Below, piece after piece: positions 1-9,680 of a stretch of DNA of 64,000 nt. Positions within the stretch are counted from its first letter, which is position 1. The number at the start of each line of letters is the position of its first letter. Source of the stretch: Terriglobia bacterium (GTDB taxonomy: Bacteria > Acidobacteriota > Terriglobia > Bryobacterales > Bryobacteraceae); the NCBI GenBank assembly GCA_021324615.1, contig JAJPIT010000062.1:25895-89894 (forward strand). The letters are read 5' to 3'. The notes below the pieces were generated by a model. The model ran no database searches, was not told the DNA's origin, and was given only the letters and a program-made list of their open reading frames with translations. Made by a program: the position numbers and the translations under genes.

Positions 1-801
1 GTTCCTGTGCTGGCCGCGGTCTGCGCGTTTCGCAGACGCTGGCGGGATCTGGCGGTTGCGGCGGCGATCATCGCGGCGGTGGCCGGACCATGGTACGCGC
101 GAAATGTCGCGCGCTATTCGAGCCTGACCGCGATTCAGGAGATCCGGCAGGGCGCGCATCCAATGGCGGCGGTAAAGGATCTGCGCCCGGCGCGCGTTCC
201 GGCCGCGGCCGAGGCCGCGGCGCGCTCGGCCCTGTGGACCGGCAACAACAGCTTCCGCGCATTTTCCAAAGCGACGCTGCGCGTTTTGCTGGTCCTCTGG
301 GCGGCCGCGCTGCTGCTGTGGATCGCGCAGCGCCATCGTGCGGTGGAATGGATCACGCTTCTCTATTCGGGCGCGTTTTTCGCCGCCCTGCTCTACGATG
401 CGGCCCTTAACGACGCCGTCTCTCATGGCGCGAACGTCAATCCGGCGCCGTGGTACGCGCAGCCGCTTCTGGTCCCCCTCTTATCGCTGGCCTTTCTGGG
501 CGCCGCGCGCGCCGGGGCGGCCGGAAAATGGATCGCAAGCCTGATAGTGGCGCTGTCCGGCTACGTTCTGATGGCGACCTACTGGGCCAAGCTGATCCCG
601 CTGTACAGCGGATTCGAGGCGCGCGCCACGCTTCCGGCGCTGATCCAGCTTTACCGCCGCCCGTCTCAGGTCGCGCACGGGCTTGCGGCGGTGTGTTTTG
701 CGCCGCCGGCGGCGATTCTTTCGCTCGCGCTGATGGTTGGCCTTCTCGCCATGGGCGAGGCGGCGCGGCTGGCGCGATCGATGGCGCGCGGGAATCCGTG
801 A
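1..801 (+). CDS. Polytopic membrane protein, C-terminal part (GT39/DUF2142-like)
   Basis: The reading frame is open at the first base, so the gene begins outside the window and 266 residues are visible. It has about six hydrophobic segments separated by short basic loops. The motif WYARNVARY after a membrane helix, and the later TGNNSF, resemble the lipid-linked sugar glycosyltransferase (GT39/PMT) and DUF2142 membrane families, where a W-Y-x-R-N motif follows a helix in the luminal half. The catalytic N-terminal loop is not visible, so a transferase role is inference. It ends 19 bp from the convergent amidohydrolase gene. It could equally be a non-catalytic polytopic membrane protein. Confidence 0.6.
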   Translation, partial: VPVLAAVCAFRRRWRDLAVAAAIIAAVAGPWYARNVARYSSLTAIQEIRQGAHPMAAVKDLRPARVPAAAEAAARSALWTGNNSFRAFSKATLRVLLVLWAAALLLWIAQRHRAVEWITLLYSGAFFAALLYDAALNDAVSHGANVNPAPWYAQPLLVPLLSLAFLGAARAGAAGKWIASLIVALSGYVLMATYWAKLIPLYSGFEARATLPALIQLYRRPSQVAHGLAAVCFAPPAAILSLALMVGLLAMGEAARLARSMARGNP

Positions 802-820
802 ATCGCGAATCCGCCGCGCT

Positions 821-2503
821 TCACGCCTGATAAACGGTGTTTCCACCCACCACGGTCTGGACGATCTCGATATCCTTGATCTTGTCCGGCGCGATCGTGT
901 GCGGATCCTCGGCCAGGACCACAAAATCGGCGAGCTTGCCCGGCGTAATCGATCCCTTGATCGGCTCCTCGTGCGAATTGTAGGCTCCGTTGAGCGTGTT
1001 GATGCGGATCGCTTCATCGACGCTCACGCGCTGATTCGCGCCCCAGGTTTCCCCGTTCCAGCCGGTGCGCGTCACCATGCCCTGAATTCCCATGCGCGGA
1101 TCGAACGGGCCGGGGCTGAAATCGGAACCGGCGGCGGCGCGAATGCCGGCGTCGAGAAACGTGCGAAACGCCATGGCGTGCTTCATTCGCTCCTCGCCGT
1201 AGAAATGAAACTTGTCGGCGTTGTAATAGGCGTAGGAGGTGAACGCCGCGGGAACCGCGTCCAGCGCTTTCATACGGCGGATGATTTCATCGTTGATTAA
1301 CGTGCAGTGCGTGATCTTGGGGCGCGCATCGGCGCGCGGGAATAATTTTTGCGCGCGCTCCACCGCGGTGAGAAACATGTCGATGGCCACATCGCCGTTG
1401 GCGTGGCAGTTCACCTGGATGCCGGCGCGATGCACGCGTTCGATCCATTCGTTCAACGAATCCTGCGTTTCGGTGACGTTGCCCTTGTACGTCGTCCCCT
1501 CATAGGGCGTGCTCAGGGCCATGGTGCGCTCGGAAAAAGATCCGTCGATGGTGTGCTCGGAAGTGGCCCCGAAGCGGAGCCATTCATCGCCGAAGCCGGT
1601 CTCGATTCCCCCCGCGATCATCGCCTCCAGAACCTTGCCGTTGGCTTCGTAGCTCACCCGGTGCAGAAGATCGCCGCGCGCGCGGACCTGCTGCAATGCG
1701 AACAGGTCGCCGGATTCGTGATGGACGCTGGTGAGGCCATAGCGCACGAACTGCTTGGAGATGTAAGCGAGCCCGTCGCGGTTGCGACGTTCGGTTTCCG
1801 CCGGCGTGTAGGTGGGGCGCTTGCCCACGCGGTTCAGCCTGGCCGTGGCGCGGTCGGTGACGCGGCCGTTCAGGTTGCCGTCGGCGTCGCGGTCGAAGGT
1901 GCCGCCCGGCGGATTGGGCGTGTTCTTATTAATATCCGCCATTTCGAAAGCTTTGCTGTTATAGAAGGTCGTATGCCCGCCGCGATGATGCACCGCTACG
2001 GGGTGGTCGCGCGAAACCTGATCCAGATCGTGAATATTCAGCAGGCGATTGTCCTTGACCTTGGTATCGTCGAAGAAGAATCCCTCCACCCACATTCCGG
2101 GCGGCGTCTGCCGGGCCTTGGCGCGAAGCTTGTCGATGATGCTCTGAATGGTCACGAACTCGACCACGTAAGGATTGCCCACCAAGACCTCATAGAGCAG
2201 CACGTTGCCGGTGGCGTGATTGTGACAATCGATGAAGCCGGGCACGATGGTCATCTGTTTTGCGTCGAACATCCGCGTGCTCTTGCCCGCCAGGCCTTTG
2301 ATTTCATCGCTTGCGCCCACGGCAAGGAAGCGGCCGTTCTTCACCGCGAAGGCCTCCGCCCGCGGCGCGCTGGAATCGACCGTATAGACTCTGGCGTTGA
2401 AGACGATCAGATCCGGATCGCGGGGCTCGGCGGCCAGCCGGCGCACGGCGGCCACTCCCGCACCGGCGATCCCCAAAAATTCACGGCGGCTGTGACGGCT
2501 CAT
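821..2503 (-). CDS. Exported amidohydrolase family protein (YtcJ/amidohydrolase-3 type)
   Basis: The 560-residue protein begins with a Tat-like signal (SRREFLGIAGAGVAAV) and is probably exported to the periplasm. Metal-dependent amidohydrolase features are visible in order: GFIDCHNHATG near residue 90 (H-x-N-H metal site), VNCHANGDVA near 365, HCTLINDE near 400 and GSDFSPGPFDP near 465, followed by the C-terminal sandwich motif GKLADFVVLAEDP. This architecture matches the amidohydrolase-3/YtcJ group, whose substrates are mostly unknown N-acyl or imino compounds. A clear Shine-Dalgarno AGGAGAAGGAAG precedes the ATG. It is transcribed away from the VOC gene start by only a short gap and converges with the membrane protein gene. 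The substrate cannot be read from the sequence. Confidence 0.85.
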   Translation of the reverse strand: MSRHSRREFLGIAGAGVAAVRRLAAEPRDPDLIVFNARVYTVDSSAPRAEAFAVKNGRFLAVGASDEIKGLAGKSTRMFDAKQMTIVPGFIDCHNHATGNVLLYEVLVGNPYVVEFVTIQSIIDKLRAKARQTPPGMWVEGFFFDDTKVKDNRLLNIHDLDQVSRDHPVAVHHRGGHTTFYNSKAFEMADINKNTPNPPGGTFDRDADGNLNGRVTDRATARLNRVGKRPTYTPAETERRNRDGLAYISKQFVRYGLTSVHHESGDLFALQQVRARGDLLHRVSYEANGKVLEAMIAGGIETGFGDEWLRFGATSEHTIDGSFSERTMALSTPYEGTTYKGNVTETQDSLNEWIERVHRAGIQVNCHANGDVAIDMFLTAVERAQKLFPRADARPKITHCTLINDEIIRRMKALDAVPAAFTSYAYYNADKFHFYGEERMKHAMAFRTFLDAGIRAAAGSDFSPGPFDPRMGIQGMVTRTGWNGETWGANQRVSVDEAIRINTLNGAYNSHEEPIKGSITPGKLADFVVLAEDPHTIAPDKIKDIEIVQTVVGGNTVYQA

Positions 2504-2557
2504 CTTCCTTCTCCTGACTTCTCCTGGCGCGCTCTTTATTTTGCCCCATGGAAACGC

Positions 2558-3349
2558 CTAATGCGACTTCGCCATGAATCCGTCGGTCAGTTCGATGCGC
2601 GTGCCTTCCGGATCCAGAATGAAGGCAATTTGCAGCCCTCCGAGCTGGGGCAAAACACGATAGGGAAAATCGAACGGCATTCCCTCGGCGGCCAGTTTCT
2701 TTGAAAACGCCTCCAGGCCGGCGACTTCAAAACCAATGTGATCGAGCGCGCGGCCCTTGGTGGGCGCCTGCGGCGCGTCAGCCTTGCGGAAATCGAGCTC
2801 GCCGCCGGGAAATTCCGCCGAAAGCCACTGTTCGCGCTTTCCGGCCTTGCCGCTGAATGTTTTCACATACCAGTCGCGCAGTTTTTCCGGATCGGTGGAG
2901 ACCAGATGCATGTGATGGAAGACGATCGGCTTTTGCAGGTTCTCGCCCTCGGTAAATTCCACGCGAACCTTTTCCGGAAACTCCGCCATCACCTGCTTCT
3001 TCGCCGCATTATCCGTGAACGGAACATTGGCGGCGGCCAGCTTGGCCTTGGTGTCGGCATAGCTCTTCACCAGAAAGCCGAAATGATTCACCGTGGAGCC
3101 ATCGGAGCCGCCGCTCGGCGGATTGCGCGATTTCTGCACCACGACGAAAATCCCCGGCAGGCGCAGCAGCTCGAGCGATCCGGCGTTGGTCACCTCCGCG
3201 CCGAACACGCCGACCCACAGCTTTTTCTGCGCCTCCGGATCGCTGACCATCAGATGAACGTGGCCCATCGACACCCCCGCGGAGTTCGGCGGGGCCAGTT
3301 GGGCGAGCATCGAAAAAGAACAGAACGCAAGCAGCACAAACGGGCGCAT
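2558..3349 (-). CDS. Secreted two-domain VOC (glyoxalase/bleomycin-resistance) protein
   Basis: I start this 263-residue protein at the ATG giving MRPFVLLAFCSFSMLAQ, a typical Sec signal peptide. Two beta-alpha-beta-beta-beta VOC modules follow. The first starts GHVHLMVSDPEAQKKLW and the second HHMHLVSTDPEKLRDWY, with a late Glu in GTRIELTDG as a possible metal ligand. VOC proteins include lyases, dioxygenases and binding proteins, so the reaction is unknown. The gene diverges from the exported Gfo/Idh/MocA oxidoreductase with 55 bp between starts. It runs in the same direction as the amidohydrolase downstream, 54 bp away, and may be cotranscribed with it. Confidence 0.75.
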   Translation of the reverse strand: MRPFVLLAFCSFSMLAQLAPPNSAGVSMGHVHLMVSDPEAQKKLWVGVFGAEVTNAGSLELLRLPGIFVVVQKSRNPPSGGSDGSTVNHFGFLVKSYADTKAKLAAANVPFTDNAAKKQVMAEFPEKVRVEFTEGENLQKPIVFHHMHLVSTDPEKLRDWYVKTFSGKAGKREQWLSAEFPGGELDFRKADAPQAPTKGRALDHIGFEVAGLEAFSKKLAAEGMPFDFPYRVLPQLGGLQIAFILDPEGTRIELTDGFMAKSH

Positions 3350-3404
3350 GGGACATACGCTATCACGAATCGCACGCAACCGGGGAACGAGATACACTAC
3401 GCGC

Positions 3405-4550
3405 ATGACGATCGACGACTTCAGCCGGCGCTCCATCTTGAAAGCCGCCGGATCGGCGGCAATGATCGGCGGATTTCTGAACGCGGGTCCGGCCGCGTAC
3501 GAACAGGCCCCGGCGCCGGCGCAGGAGGAAACGCCCAGGCACAAGATTCGCTTCGCCGTCATCGGCCTGGATCACCCCCACATCGACGGCATCACCGATA
3601 CCATGCGGCGCGCCGGCGGAGAGTTGGTCTGGGTGTATTCGGACAACGCGCCGGCGCTCGCGGCGTTCCAAAAGCGCTACGGGGATGTGAAGCTCGCCCG
3701 CGGCGAAGAGGAAATTTTGAACGATCCTTCGATTCAGCTCGTCTGTTCGGCGGCGGTGCCCAATCTGCGCGCCCCGCTGGGGGTTCGCGTGATGCGCCGC
3801 GGCAAGGATTTCTTGTGCGATAAGCCGGCGGTCACTTCCTTGGAGCAGCTCGCCGAAGTGCGGCGCGCGGTAAAGGAAACCAGCCGCATGTTCGCGATTT
3901 TCTACGGGCGCCTGGAGTCGCGCGCCACGCTGCACGCGGGCGAGCTGGCCAGAAACGGGGAGATCGGAAAGATCGTGCAGACCATCCAGCTTGCGCCGCA
4001 CCTGGTCAACGAAAAGACGCGGCCGGATTGGTTCTGGGATCCGGCGCTGTACGGCGGAACGCTGTGCGACCTCGGCTCGCACCAGGCCGACGAGTTCGTG
4101 TATTTCACCGGTTCCACGTCAGCCGCAGTGACCATGTCGCGGGTGGCCAACGTGAATCATCCGCACCGGCCGAAATTTCAGGATTTCGGCGACATGATGG
4201 TGCAGGGCAGCGGCGGCCTCGGCTATTTTCGGGTCGATTGGTTCACGCCGGAAACGCTCGGCGTGTTCGGCGACGAGAGAACGTTCATTCTCGGCACCGA
4301 AGGCTATATGGAAACGCGCAAGACGATCGACATCGCGGGACGCCCCGGCGGCGATCATTTATTTATCGTGAACGGCAAGGGAACGCGCTACATCGACTGC
4401 AAGAAATTGCCGCTTCCGTTTGGTTCGCAATTCGCCGCCGATATCGTGAATCGCACGCACACGGCGCAGGACCAGGCGGCGGCGCTGCTGGCCGCGGAAT
4501 TGGTGCTAAAAGGGCAGAAAAACGCGCGGATTCTGCAAAATTTCGCGTGA
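3405..4550 (+). CDS. Tat-exported Gfo/Idh/MocA family oxidoreductase
   Basis: The 381-residue protein starts with a Tat signal (SRRSILKAAGSAAMIGGF) and has the Rossmann start IRFAVIGLDHPHIDG near residue 47. This is followed by a CDKPA motif near residue 150, corresponding to the family E-K-P loop that contacts the nicotinamide. Members are NAD(P)-dependent sugar or inositol dehydrogenases and related enzymes. Export with a pre-bound cofactor by Tat is common for acidobacterial and Bacteroidota members. No Shine-Dalgarno is seen, and a TACACT box ends 6 nt before the ATG, suggesting a leaderless transcript. An M20 peptidase follows 80 bp downstream. The substrate is unknown. Confidence 0.85.
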   Translation: MTIDDFSRRSILKAAGSAAMIGGFLNAGPAAYEQAPAPAQEETPRHKIRFAVIGLDHPHIDGITDTMRRAGGELVWVYSDNAPALAAFQKRYGDVKLARGEEEILNDPSIQLVCSAAVPNLRAPLGVRVMRRGKDFLCDKPAVTSLEQLAEVRRAVKETSRMFAIFYGRLESRATLHAGELARNGEIGKIVQTIQLAPHLVNEKTRPDWFWDPALYGGTLCDLGSHQADEFVYFTGSTSAAVTMSRVANVNHPHRPKFQDFGDMMVQGSGGLGYFRVDWFTPETLGVFGDERTFILGTEGYMETRKTIDIAGRPGGDHLFIVNGKGTRYIDCKKLPLPFGSQFAADIVNRTHTAQDQAAALLAAELVLKGQKNARILQNFA

Positions 4551-4630
4551 TTTCCTCTCTTTGCGCGCATTCAAAATCCCCTCGCCGCGATGCGCCGCCG
4601 CTTGCCCCGGAGTGCGGTAAACTGTTCGCG

Positions 4631-6022
4631 ATGAAAAGCGCCCGCCTGCTGTTCGCCGTCGCCCTGGCAGCCTCCTGCCAGGCGCAACAAATGGACTGGA
4701 ACAAGATCGACGCCGAAGGTCTTCACCATCTTCAGGCGCTGGTACAGATCGACTCCAGCAACGGAATGGAGACTCGCGTCGTCGAGTACGTCAAAAAAGC
4801 GCTCGACGCCGAAGGCATTCCGTCCATCATCGTGGCGAAAGATCCGAACCGCGCAAACCTCATCGCGCGCATCAAGGGCAACGGTTCGAAGAAGCCGCTG
4901 CTGATTATGGGACACAGCGACACGGTGAAAGTGGACCCGGCCAAGTGGATCAACTTCGGCCCGTTCAGCGGAACGCTCAGCGGCGGCTACATTTATGGCC
5001 GCGGCGTGATCGACGATAAAAGCGACCTGTTCGCGGCGATGATGACCACCATCCTGCTGAAGCGCACCGGCGTGAAGCTCGACCGCGACGTGATCTTTGT
5101 CAGCGAATCCGGAGAGGAAGGCGCCTCGGGATTTGGAATCGGCTATCTGGTGAGCGAGCACTGGCCGCAAATTGAACCGGGAGTCTGTCTGGCAGAGGCC
5201 GGCGGCGTGACCCGGCGCGGCAGCAGAGCCGTTTTCGCGACGATTGAAACCACCGAAAAAGTTCCGCGAGGCGCGCGGCTGGTGGCCACCGGCGTTTCCG
5301 GGCACGGGTCCCGGCCGATGCGCAGCAACGCGATCGTTCATCTTTCGCGGGCGGTCGAAAAAATCGCCATGTGGGACCCGCCGATGCGGCTGAACGACAC
5401 CACCAGAACGTATTTCGAAAAACTGGCGCAGATCAGCGAGCCGGCCGAGGCCCAGCGCTTCCGCGATCTGTTGAATCCGGCGAAATCGGCCGAAGCGCGC
5501 GAGTACTTCGCCGAGCATGAGCCGGCGTTTTATTCGATGCTGCACACCTCGATTTCTCCGAATATCATTCAGGGCGGCTACCAGACCAATGTGATTCCGT
5601 CGGAAGCCACGGCGACGCTGGATATCCGCGCTTTGCCGGACGAGGACATGAACGCGTTTTACGCGCTGATGAAAAACGTGATCAATGACCCGGCGGTGCA
5701 GGTGGTCCCCGGCGGGCGCGCGGAGCGTCCGATTCCGCCGCCATCGAGCATCACGTCGGAGGAATATCACGCGCTGGAGGGCGCCTTTCAGAAGGTTTAC
5801 AACGTGCCCGTGCTGCCGCTGATGCAGACCGGCGCGACCGACATGGCGCAGGTCCGGGCCAAGGGCGTGCCGTGTTACGGAATCGGGCCGATGGTGGATG
5901 AAGAGGATGGTCCGCGAGGCTTCGGCATTCACAGCGATCAGGAGCGCCTGCTTGAGGAAGCCGCCTACAAACACCTCCGCCTGTTTTGGGAAGCCGTAAC
6001 CGCAATCGCCGCCGCGCGCTGA
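4631..6022 (+). CDS. Secreted M20 family metallopeptidase
   Basis: The 463-residue protein starts MKSARLLFAVALAASCQAQ, a Sec signal peptide. Zinc-peptidase M20 motifs are present in order: LLIMGHSDTV (H-x-D) near residue 92, the ligand Asp in GRGVIDDKSDL near 125, the catalytic Glu pair in SESGEEGASG near 157, the Asp/Glu ligand region EAGG near 195, and the GHGSRP dimerisation-domain motif near 225. Such enzymes cleave dipeptides or N-acyl amino acids. There is no Shine-Dalgarno; TAAACT lies 7 nt before the ATG. It converges with the TonB receptor 24 bp downstream. An earlier in-frame start would remove the signal peptide position and is not preferred. Confidence 0.85.
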   Translation: MKSARLLFAVALAASCQAQQMDWNKIDAEGLHHLQALVQIDSSNGMETRVVEYVKKALDAEGIPSIIVAKDPNRANLIARIKGNGSKKPLLIMGHSDTVKVDPAKWINFGPFSGTLSGGYIYGRGVIDDKSDLFAAMMTTILLKRTGVKLDRDVIFVSESGEEGASGFGIGYLVSEHWPQIEPGVCLAEAGGVTRRGSRAVFATIETTEKVPRGARLVATGVSGHGSRPMRSNAIVHLSRAVEKIAMWDPPMRLNDTTRTYFEKLAQISEPAEAQRFRDLLNPAKSAEAREYFAEHEPAFYSMLHTSISPNIIQGGYQTNVIPSEATATLDIRALPDEDMNAFYALMKNVINDPAVQVVPGGRAERPIPPPSSITSEEYHALEGAFQKVYNVPVLPLMQTGATDMAQVRAKGVPCYGIGPMVDEEDGPRGFGIHSDQERLLEEAAYKHLRLFWEAVTAIAAAR

Positions 6023-6046
6023 TGCAGAACCTTGTGTAAGGAACTC

Positions 6047-9000
6047 CTACCAGACCAGGCGCGCGCCTAACTGGATCTGCCGCGGCAGGTTCGCCTGCGC
6101 GGTGATCAAGCCGAAGCTGGTGCTGCTCGCCGTCGTGTTCGGGGCCGAAAACGCCGGATGATTCAGCACATTGAAGGCCTCGAAGCGGAGCTGGAAATAT
6201 GCTTTCTCGGTGAAATAGAAGCTTTTCAGCAGCGACGCGTCCAAATTATTGATGGCGTCCTGCCGCAGATTGCTGTACGCGGTGGCGAAGGTGCGGATGT
6301 GGTATTGAAACTGATCCGCGCTTTTGGTGTCGAACGCGGATACGTTGAAGGCGTCGCCATTCACCTGCCGCGGATTCACCGTAAGCGGCGTTCCCAGATA
6401 AACATAGTCGCCGGGGCTGGTGGAGCTGCCGTTGGTCCACAGCAGCGGGGCGCCGGTCTGATAGGTGTAGATGCCGTTCAAGTTCCAGCCGCCCAGTAGC
6501 ATGTTCATCCAGCGCGATTGCAGATTCACCAGCTTCCCTTTTCCGATCGGCAGCATGTAGGTCGCCCCGACGACGAAGTGCTCGGGATGATCAAACGGAG
6601 AGATTCTCTTTTCGGGCACCGGATCGGTATCGTTCAGCCAGGAATCCTGCTCGATCAGCTTGGAGAAAATATAGGCGCCGATCAGCGACAGGCCGTGGGA
6701 AAGCCGTTTTTCCACGCGCGCGTTCAGGCTTTCAAAATACGACCGTCCCTGCGTGAGATTCTGCTCGATCACGCCCGTGCTGCCGCTCGCTTCTCCGGCG
6801 GGGAACTCCGGATATTTCGAAAGAAGCTGCGCGGCGGTGGTGGTGGAGGTGTTCAGGCTGGTGCCCGGCTCCAGGCCCGCGAACGGATTCGGCACCGTCG
6901 CGGTCAAGCTGTTGATCAGGGTTTGATCGCGGACCGGCAGCGTGCTCAGAAACTGCCGCGGGATGACGTTGAGCTGGGTCACCGCGATCGGCAGATGAAC
7001 CGCGTGATTGCCTTCATACATCACCTCGACCAGCAAATCCTTGCCGAAGGTGTGCTCGACGCCGAAGTTCCAGCGCATCGCGTAGGGGCTGGCCATGGAC
7101 GGATTGAAGAAGCTGACGGTCTGCCCTAAAAACGTCGCCAGCCCCTGCGACGACCCCACCGGACGCTGGATGCCGCCCGGAAACGGGTCGGAAAGCGTCG
7201 CCGCGGGCGAAAGAAAATTCGACGGCACCACCATGGTGGTGGTCTGGCTGAAACCTTCCTGATCGACGATCGGATTGGACGAATAGGTGCCGTTGATCGC
7301 CAGATTCGCCACCGTGATGGGGGCCACGAACATCGCGAATCCGCCGCGGAACACGGTGGCCCCACCGAGCGCCCGCGGGCTCCAGGCGAATCCGAGGCGG
7401 GGGCTGAACAGGTGCGACGTATTTTGATACGGCGCTCCGCCGCCCGCGGCCGGAAACGTCAGCCCGCCGTTCACCGCGAAGGCATTCGGAGCCAGTTGCG
7501 GGATCGGATTTTTCGCGTAGGCCGCCATGGCCGCCGCGGCGATCGGGCTGGGCTGGTTAAACGCGAACCCATCCACGGTGCGCCCGAACTTTTCCGCGTA
7601 AGGCGTGTCGTGATCGAAGCGCAGGCCGAGATTCAACGTCAGGGTCCGGGTGATGCGCCAGTCGTCCTGCACGAAACCGGCGTAGTAATAGGACGAGTAC
7701 GAGCCGTACGAATTCAGATCGATCTGCCCCGCCGTCGGAAGGCCCATCAGGAAGGAAGCAAAGTCCTGGCCGACCACCGTGGTCGAGGAGCTGTTGCTCG
7801 CCTGCCGCACCCATCCGTTGCCGAAGGTGTAGGATCCCGCCGAATTTCCCGTGATGTACGTATTCAGACGATATTGCCGGATATCGACGCCGAATTTCAG
7901 CATGTGCGTCCCCACCGACTTCGCCACGTCGCCGAAAAGCTGATACGACTGCGAAGGGTCCTTGGAGGCGCTGTTGTCACCCAGGCACTGGAAGCTGGTC
8001 TGGCTGCCGCAGCTTCCAAATTGAACGAAAGGCATGACGGCGTACTCGGAAGCCGCCGCGATGTAGGAAGGAAAACCGAGCTGCGTCGGATCGAAGCCCT
8101 GACTCGGCTCATAGTGCACTTCGTTCATCCGCGTGAAGTTCGCGCGCACATCGGCGATGGCCGTGGGCGTAATGGTGTACACCTCATCCACCGTCGCGCC
8201 CCAGTTTTCGCGCGCCAGATCGGTTCCCGTGGCGATGTTGTTGAAGTAGTTGTTTTTCGCCTGAACGCGGTTGTTGTGGCGAATGTCGAAGAACAGGCGG
8301 CTGCGGTCCGACATGTTGTAATCCGCGCGGCCCAGCTCGTTATCGTAGGCGTCGGTGGACAGAAAGTTGCTGACGTAATTGTCAAATCCGTTGGCCCCGA
8401 GCGGCGTGGTGTTCGGCTCCGGGTAATATTTCAAATACGCGATCGCGACCGGATTCAGCAGGGTCGCCGGAATCACGTTGTTGGCGAACGGCTGGCGGGT
8501 CACCGTGCTGCCGTTCAGCACCGCGCTGTAGGGATTATAAAGCGTGTAATTCAGGGCCGAAAAATCGCCTTTGCGCTCGGCATCGGTGGGAACGGTGGTG
8601 TAATTCGACGTCGAGTTGCCCAGAGTGCTGTTGTTGGGCTGCGCGTCGTTCAGCTTTTCGAAGGCGAAAAACCAGAACAGCCGGTTGCGGCCGTTGAAGA
8701 TTTTCGGAAGCAGCACCGGTCCGCCGGCCGTCAGCCCATATTGATTGAAATGCGTCACCGGAACCGCCGCGCCGGCCCGGTTCGTGAAAAAATTCACGGC
8801 GTCCAGGCGCGACGCCTGCGTGAATTCGTACATCGATCCGTGAAAGGAGTTGGTGCCCGTCTTGAGGATCTGGTTGGCGGTGCCCGCTCCGGTGTGCCCG
8901 TAGGCCGCGTCGTTGTCGAACGCCTTCACCCGCACTTCCTGCACCGCGTCCTGCGGCGGGCTGTAGGCCAGCCGGTTATCCCAGGTCGCGTCTGGCGAGC

Positions 9001-9583
9001 CATCGAGCAGCAGTTCGCTGGTCTGCGACGGCATTCCTCCGATGCTCCAGGCGGCCGCCCCGGCGTTATCGAAGGGATGCACCAGGGTCGGCTGCGCCGT
9101 CGCAATCACCCCGATCGACAGTTGCGCCAGCATCATCGGCGTGCGCCCGTTCAGCGGAAAATCCTCCACCTGCGCGGTGGTGATCGCCTGCCCCACCGAT
9201 GCGTTCTCGGTGTTGGCCAGCGGCGCGGTTTCCGTCACGTCGATCGATTGCGTGAGCTCGCCCACCTCCATCCGGATATCGATCACCGGATGATCTCCCG
9301 CGCCGATATGAATGCCCTTGCGCTCGTATCGTTTGAATCCGGACGCCTGCGCGGTGAGGTCGTAAGTCCCCGGCGCGAGAAACGGAATCGTGTAGGCGCC
9401 GGCGCTATCGGAAATGGTTTGCGATTTGCTTCCGGTCGCGGTTTCCGTCGCCACCACCGTGACGTTGGGGACCGCGGCGCCGGCCGGATCGGCCACCGAT
9501 CCGCTGATGGCGCCGCGAAACTCCTGCCCCCGGGCCGCGCCACCCAGCAGGAAAACCACCACAGCGACAAGGCTGCGTTTCAT
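6047..9583 (-). CDS. Oar-like TonB-dependent receptor with carboxypeptidase-regulatory domain
   Basis: This 1178-residue outer-membrane receptor begins with a signal peptide (MKRSLVAVVVFLLGGAARG). A carboxypeptidase regulatory-like beta domain follows (about residues 22-105, GSVADPAGAAVPNVTV to the APGTYDLTAQASGF region). A plug-like segment comes next (VEDFPLNGR near 145), then a very long beta-barrel rich in aromatic and Asn/Ser residues that ends in the barrel-type terminal aromatic LGARLVW. Large families of such receptors are typical of Solibacter-like Acidobacteria. The start ATG has a GGGAGGGG ribosome site. It diverges from the galacturonate operon across a 178-bp region with a perfect dyad, suggesting it may import pectin oligomers. 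The ligand is inferred only from context. Confidence 0.88.
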   Translation of the reverse strand: MKRSLVAVVVFLLGGAARGQEFRGAISGSVADPAGAAVPNVTVVATETATGSKSQTISDSAGAYTIPFLAPGTYDLTAQASGFKRYERKGIHIGAGDHPVIDIRMEVGELTQSIDVTETAPLANTENASVGQAITTAQVEDFPLNGRTPMMLAQLSIGVIATAQPTLVHPFDNAGAAAWSIGGMPSQTSELLLDGSPDATWDNRLAYSPPQDAVQEVRVKAFDNDAAYGHTGAGTANQILKTGTNSFHGSMYEFTQASRLDAVNFFTNRAGAAVPVTHFNQYGLTAGGPVLLPKIFNGRNRLFWFFAFEKLNDAQPNNSTLGNSTSNYTTVPTDAERKGDFSALNYTLYNPYSAVLNGSTVTRQPFANNVIPATLLNPVAIAYLKYYPEPNTTPLGANGFDNYVSNFLSTDAYDNELGRADYNMSDRSRLFFDIRHNNRVQAKNNYFNNIATGTDLARENWGATVDEVYTITPTAIADVRANFTRMNEVHYEPSQGFDPTQLGFPSYIAAASEYAVMPFVQFGSCGSQTSFQCLGDNSASKDPSQSYQLFGDVAKSVGTHMLKFGVDIRQYRLNTYITGNSAGSYTFGNGWVRQASNSSSTTVVGQDFASFLMGLPTAGQIDLNSYGSYSSYYYAGFVQDDWRITRTLTLNLGLRFDHDTPYAEKFGRTVDGFAFNQPSPIAAAAMAAYAKNPIPQLAPNAFAVNGGLTFPAAGGGAPYQNTSHLFSPRLGFAWSPRALGGATVFRGGFAMFVAPITVANLAINGTYSSNPIVDQEGFSQTTTMVVPSNFLSPAATLSDPFPGGIQRPVGSSQGLATFLGQTVSFFNPSMASPYAMRWNFGVEHTFGKDLLVEVMYEGNHAVHLPIAVTQLNVIPRQFLSTLPVRDQTLINSLTATVPNPFAGLEPGTSLNTSTTTAAQLLSKYPEFPAGEASGSTGVIEQNLTQGRSYFESLNARVEKRLSHGLSLIGAYIFSKLIEQDSWLNDTDPVPEKRISPFDHPEHFVVGATYMLPIGKGKLVNLQSRWMNMLLGGWNLNGIYTYQTGAPLLWTNGSSTSPGDYVYLGTPLTVNPRQVNGDAFNVSAFDTKSADQFQYHIRTFATAYSNLRQDAINNLDASLLKSFYFTEKAYFQLRFEAFNVLNHPAFSAPNTTASSTSFGLITAQANLPRQIQLGARLVW

Positions 9584-9659
9584 AGACTGCCCCTCCCAAT
9601 GCGATAGGTCAAATGTACACGCCAGGCCGCTCCGGATCAAACCGGATTCTCTGAACGAT

Positions 9660-9680
9660 AGATTTAGAAAAACTAAATCT
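9660..9680. promoter_or_regulatory. Perfect dyad, putative operator between TonB receptor and uxaC
   Basis: AGATTTAG (9660-9667), five A residues, then CTAAATCT (9673-9680) form a perfect 8-bp inverted repeat. The sequence AAAAACTAAAT at 9668-9678 recurs at 9699-9709, 31 bp or about three helical turns away. Both lie in the AT-rich divergent intergenic region. A TTGACC box at 9724-9729 with a 17-nt spacer to GATAGA (9747-9752) may be the uxaC promoter. A regulator binding here could control both directions; none is encoded nearby. Confidence 0.5.

Noticed and set aside
1349..2704. 451-codon plus-strand frame opposite the amidohydrolase
   Set aside because: No motif or signal and it crosses two clear minus-strand genes; shadow frame.
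7412..9607. 731-codon open frame on the plus strand opposite the TonB receptor
   Set aside because: Arg/His/Gly-rich translation with no family motif; it is an antisense shadow produced by high GC and the codon pattern of the receptor gene.
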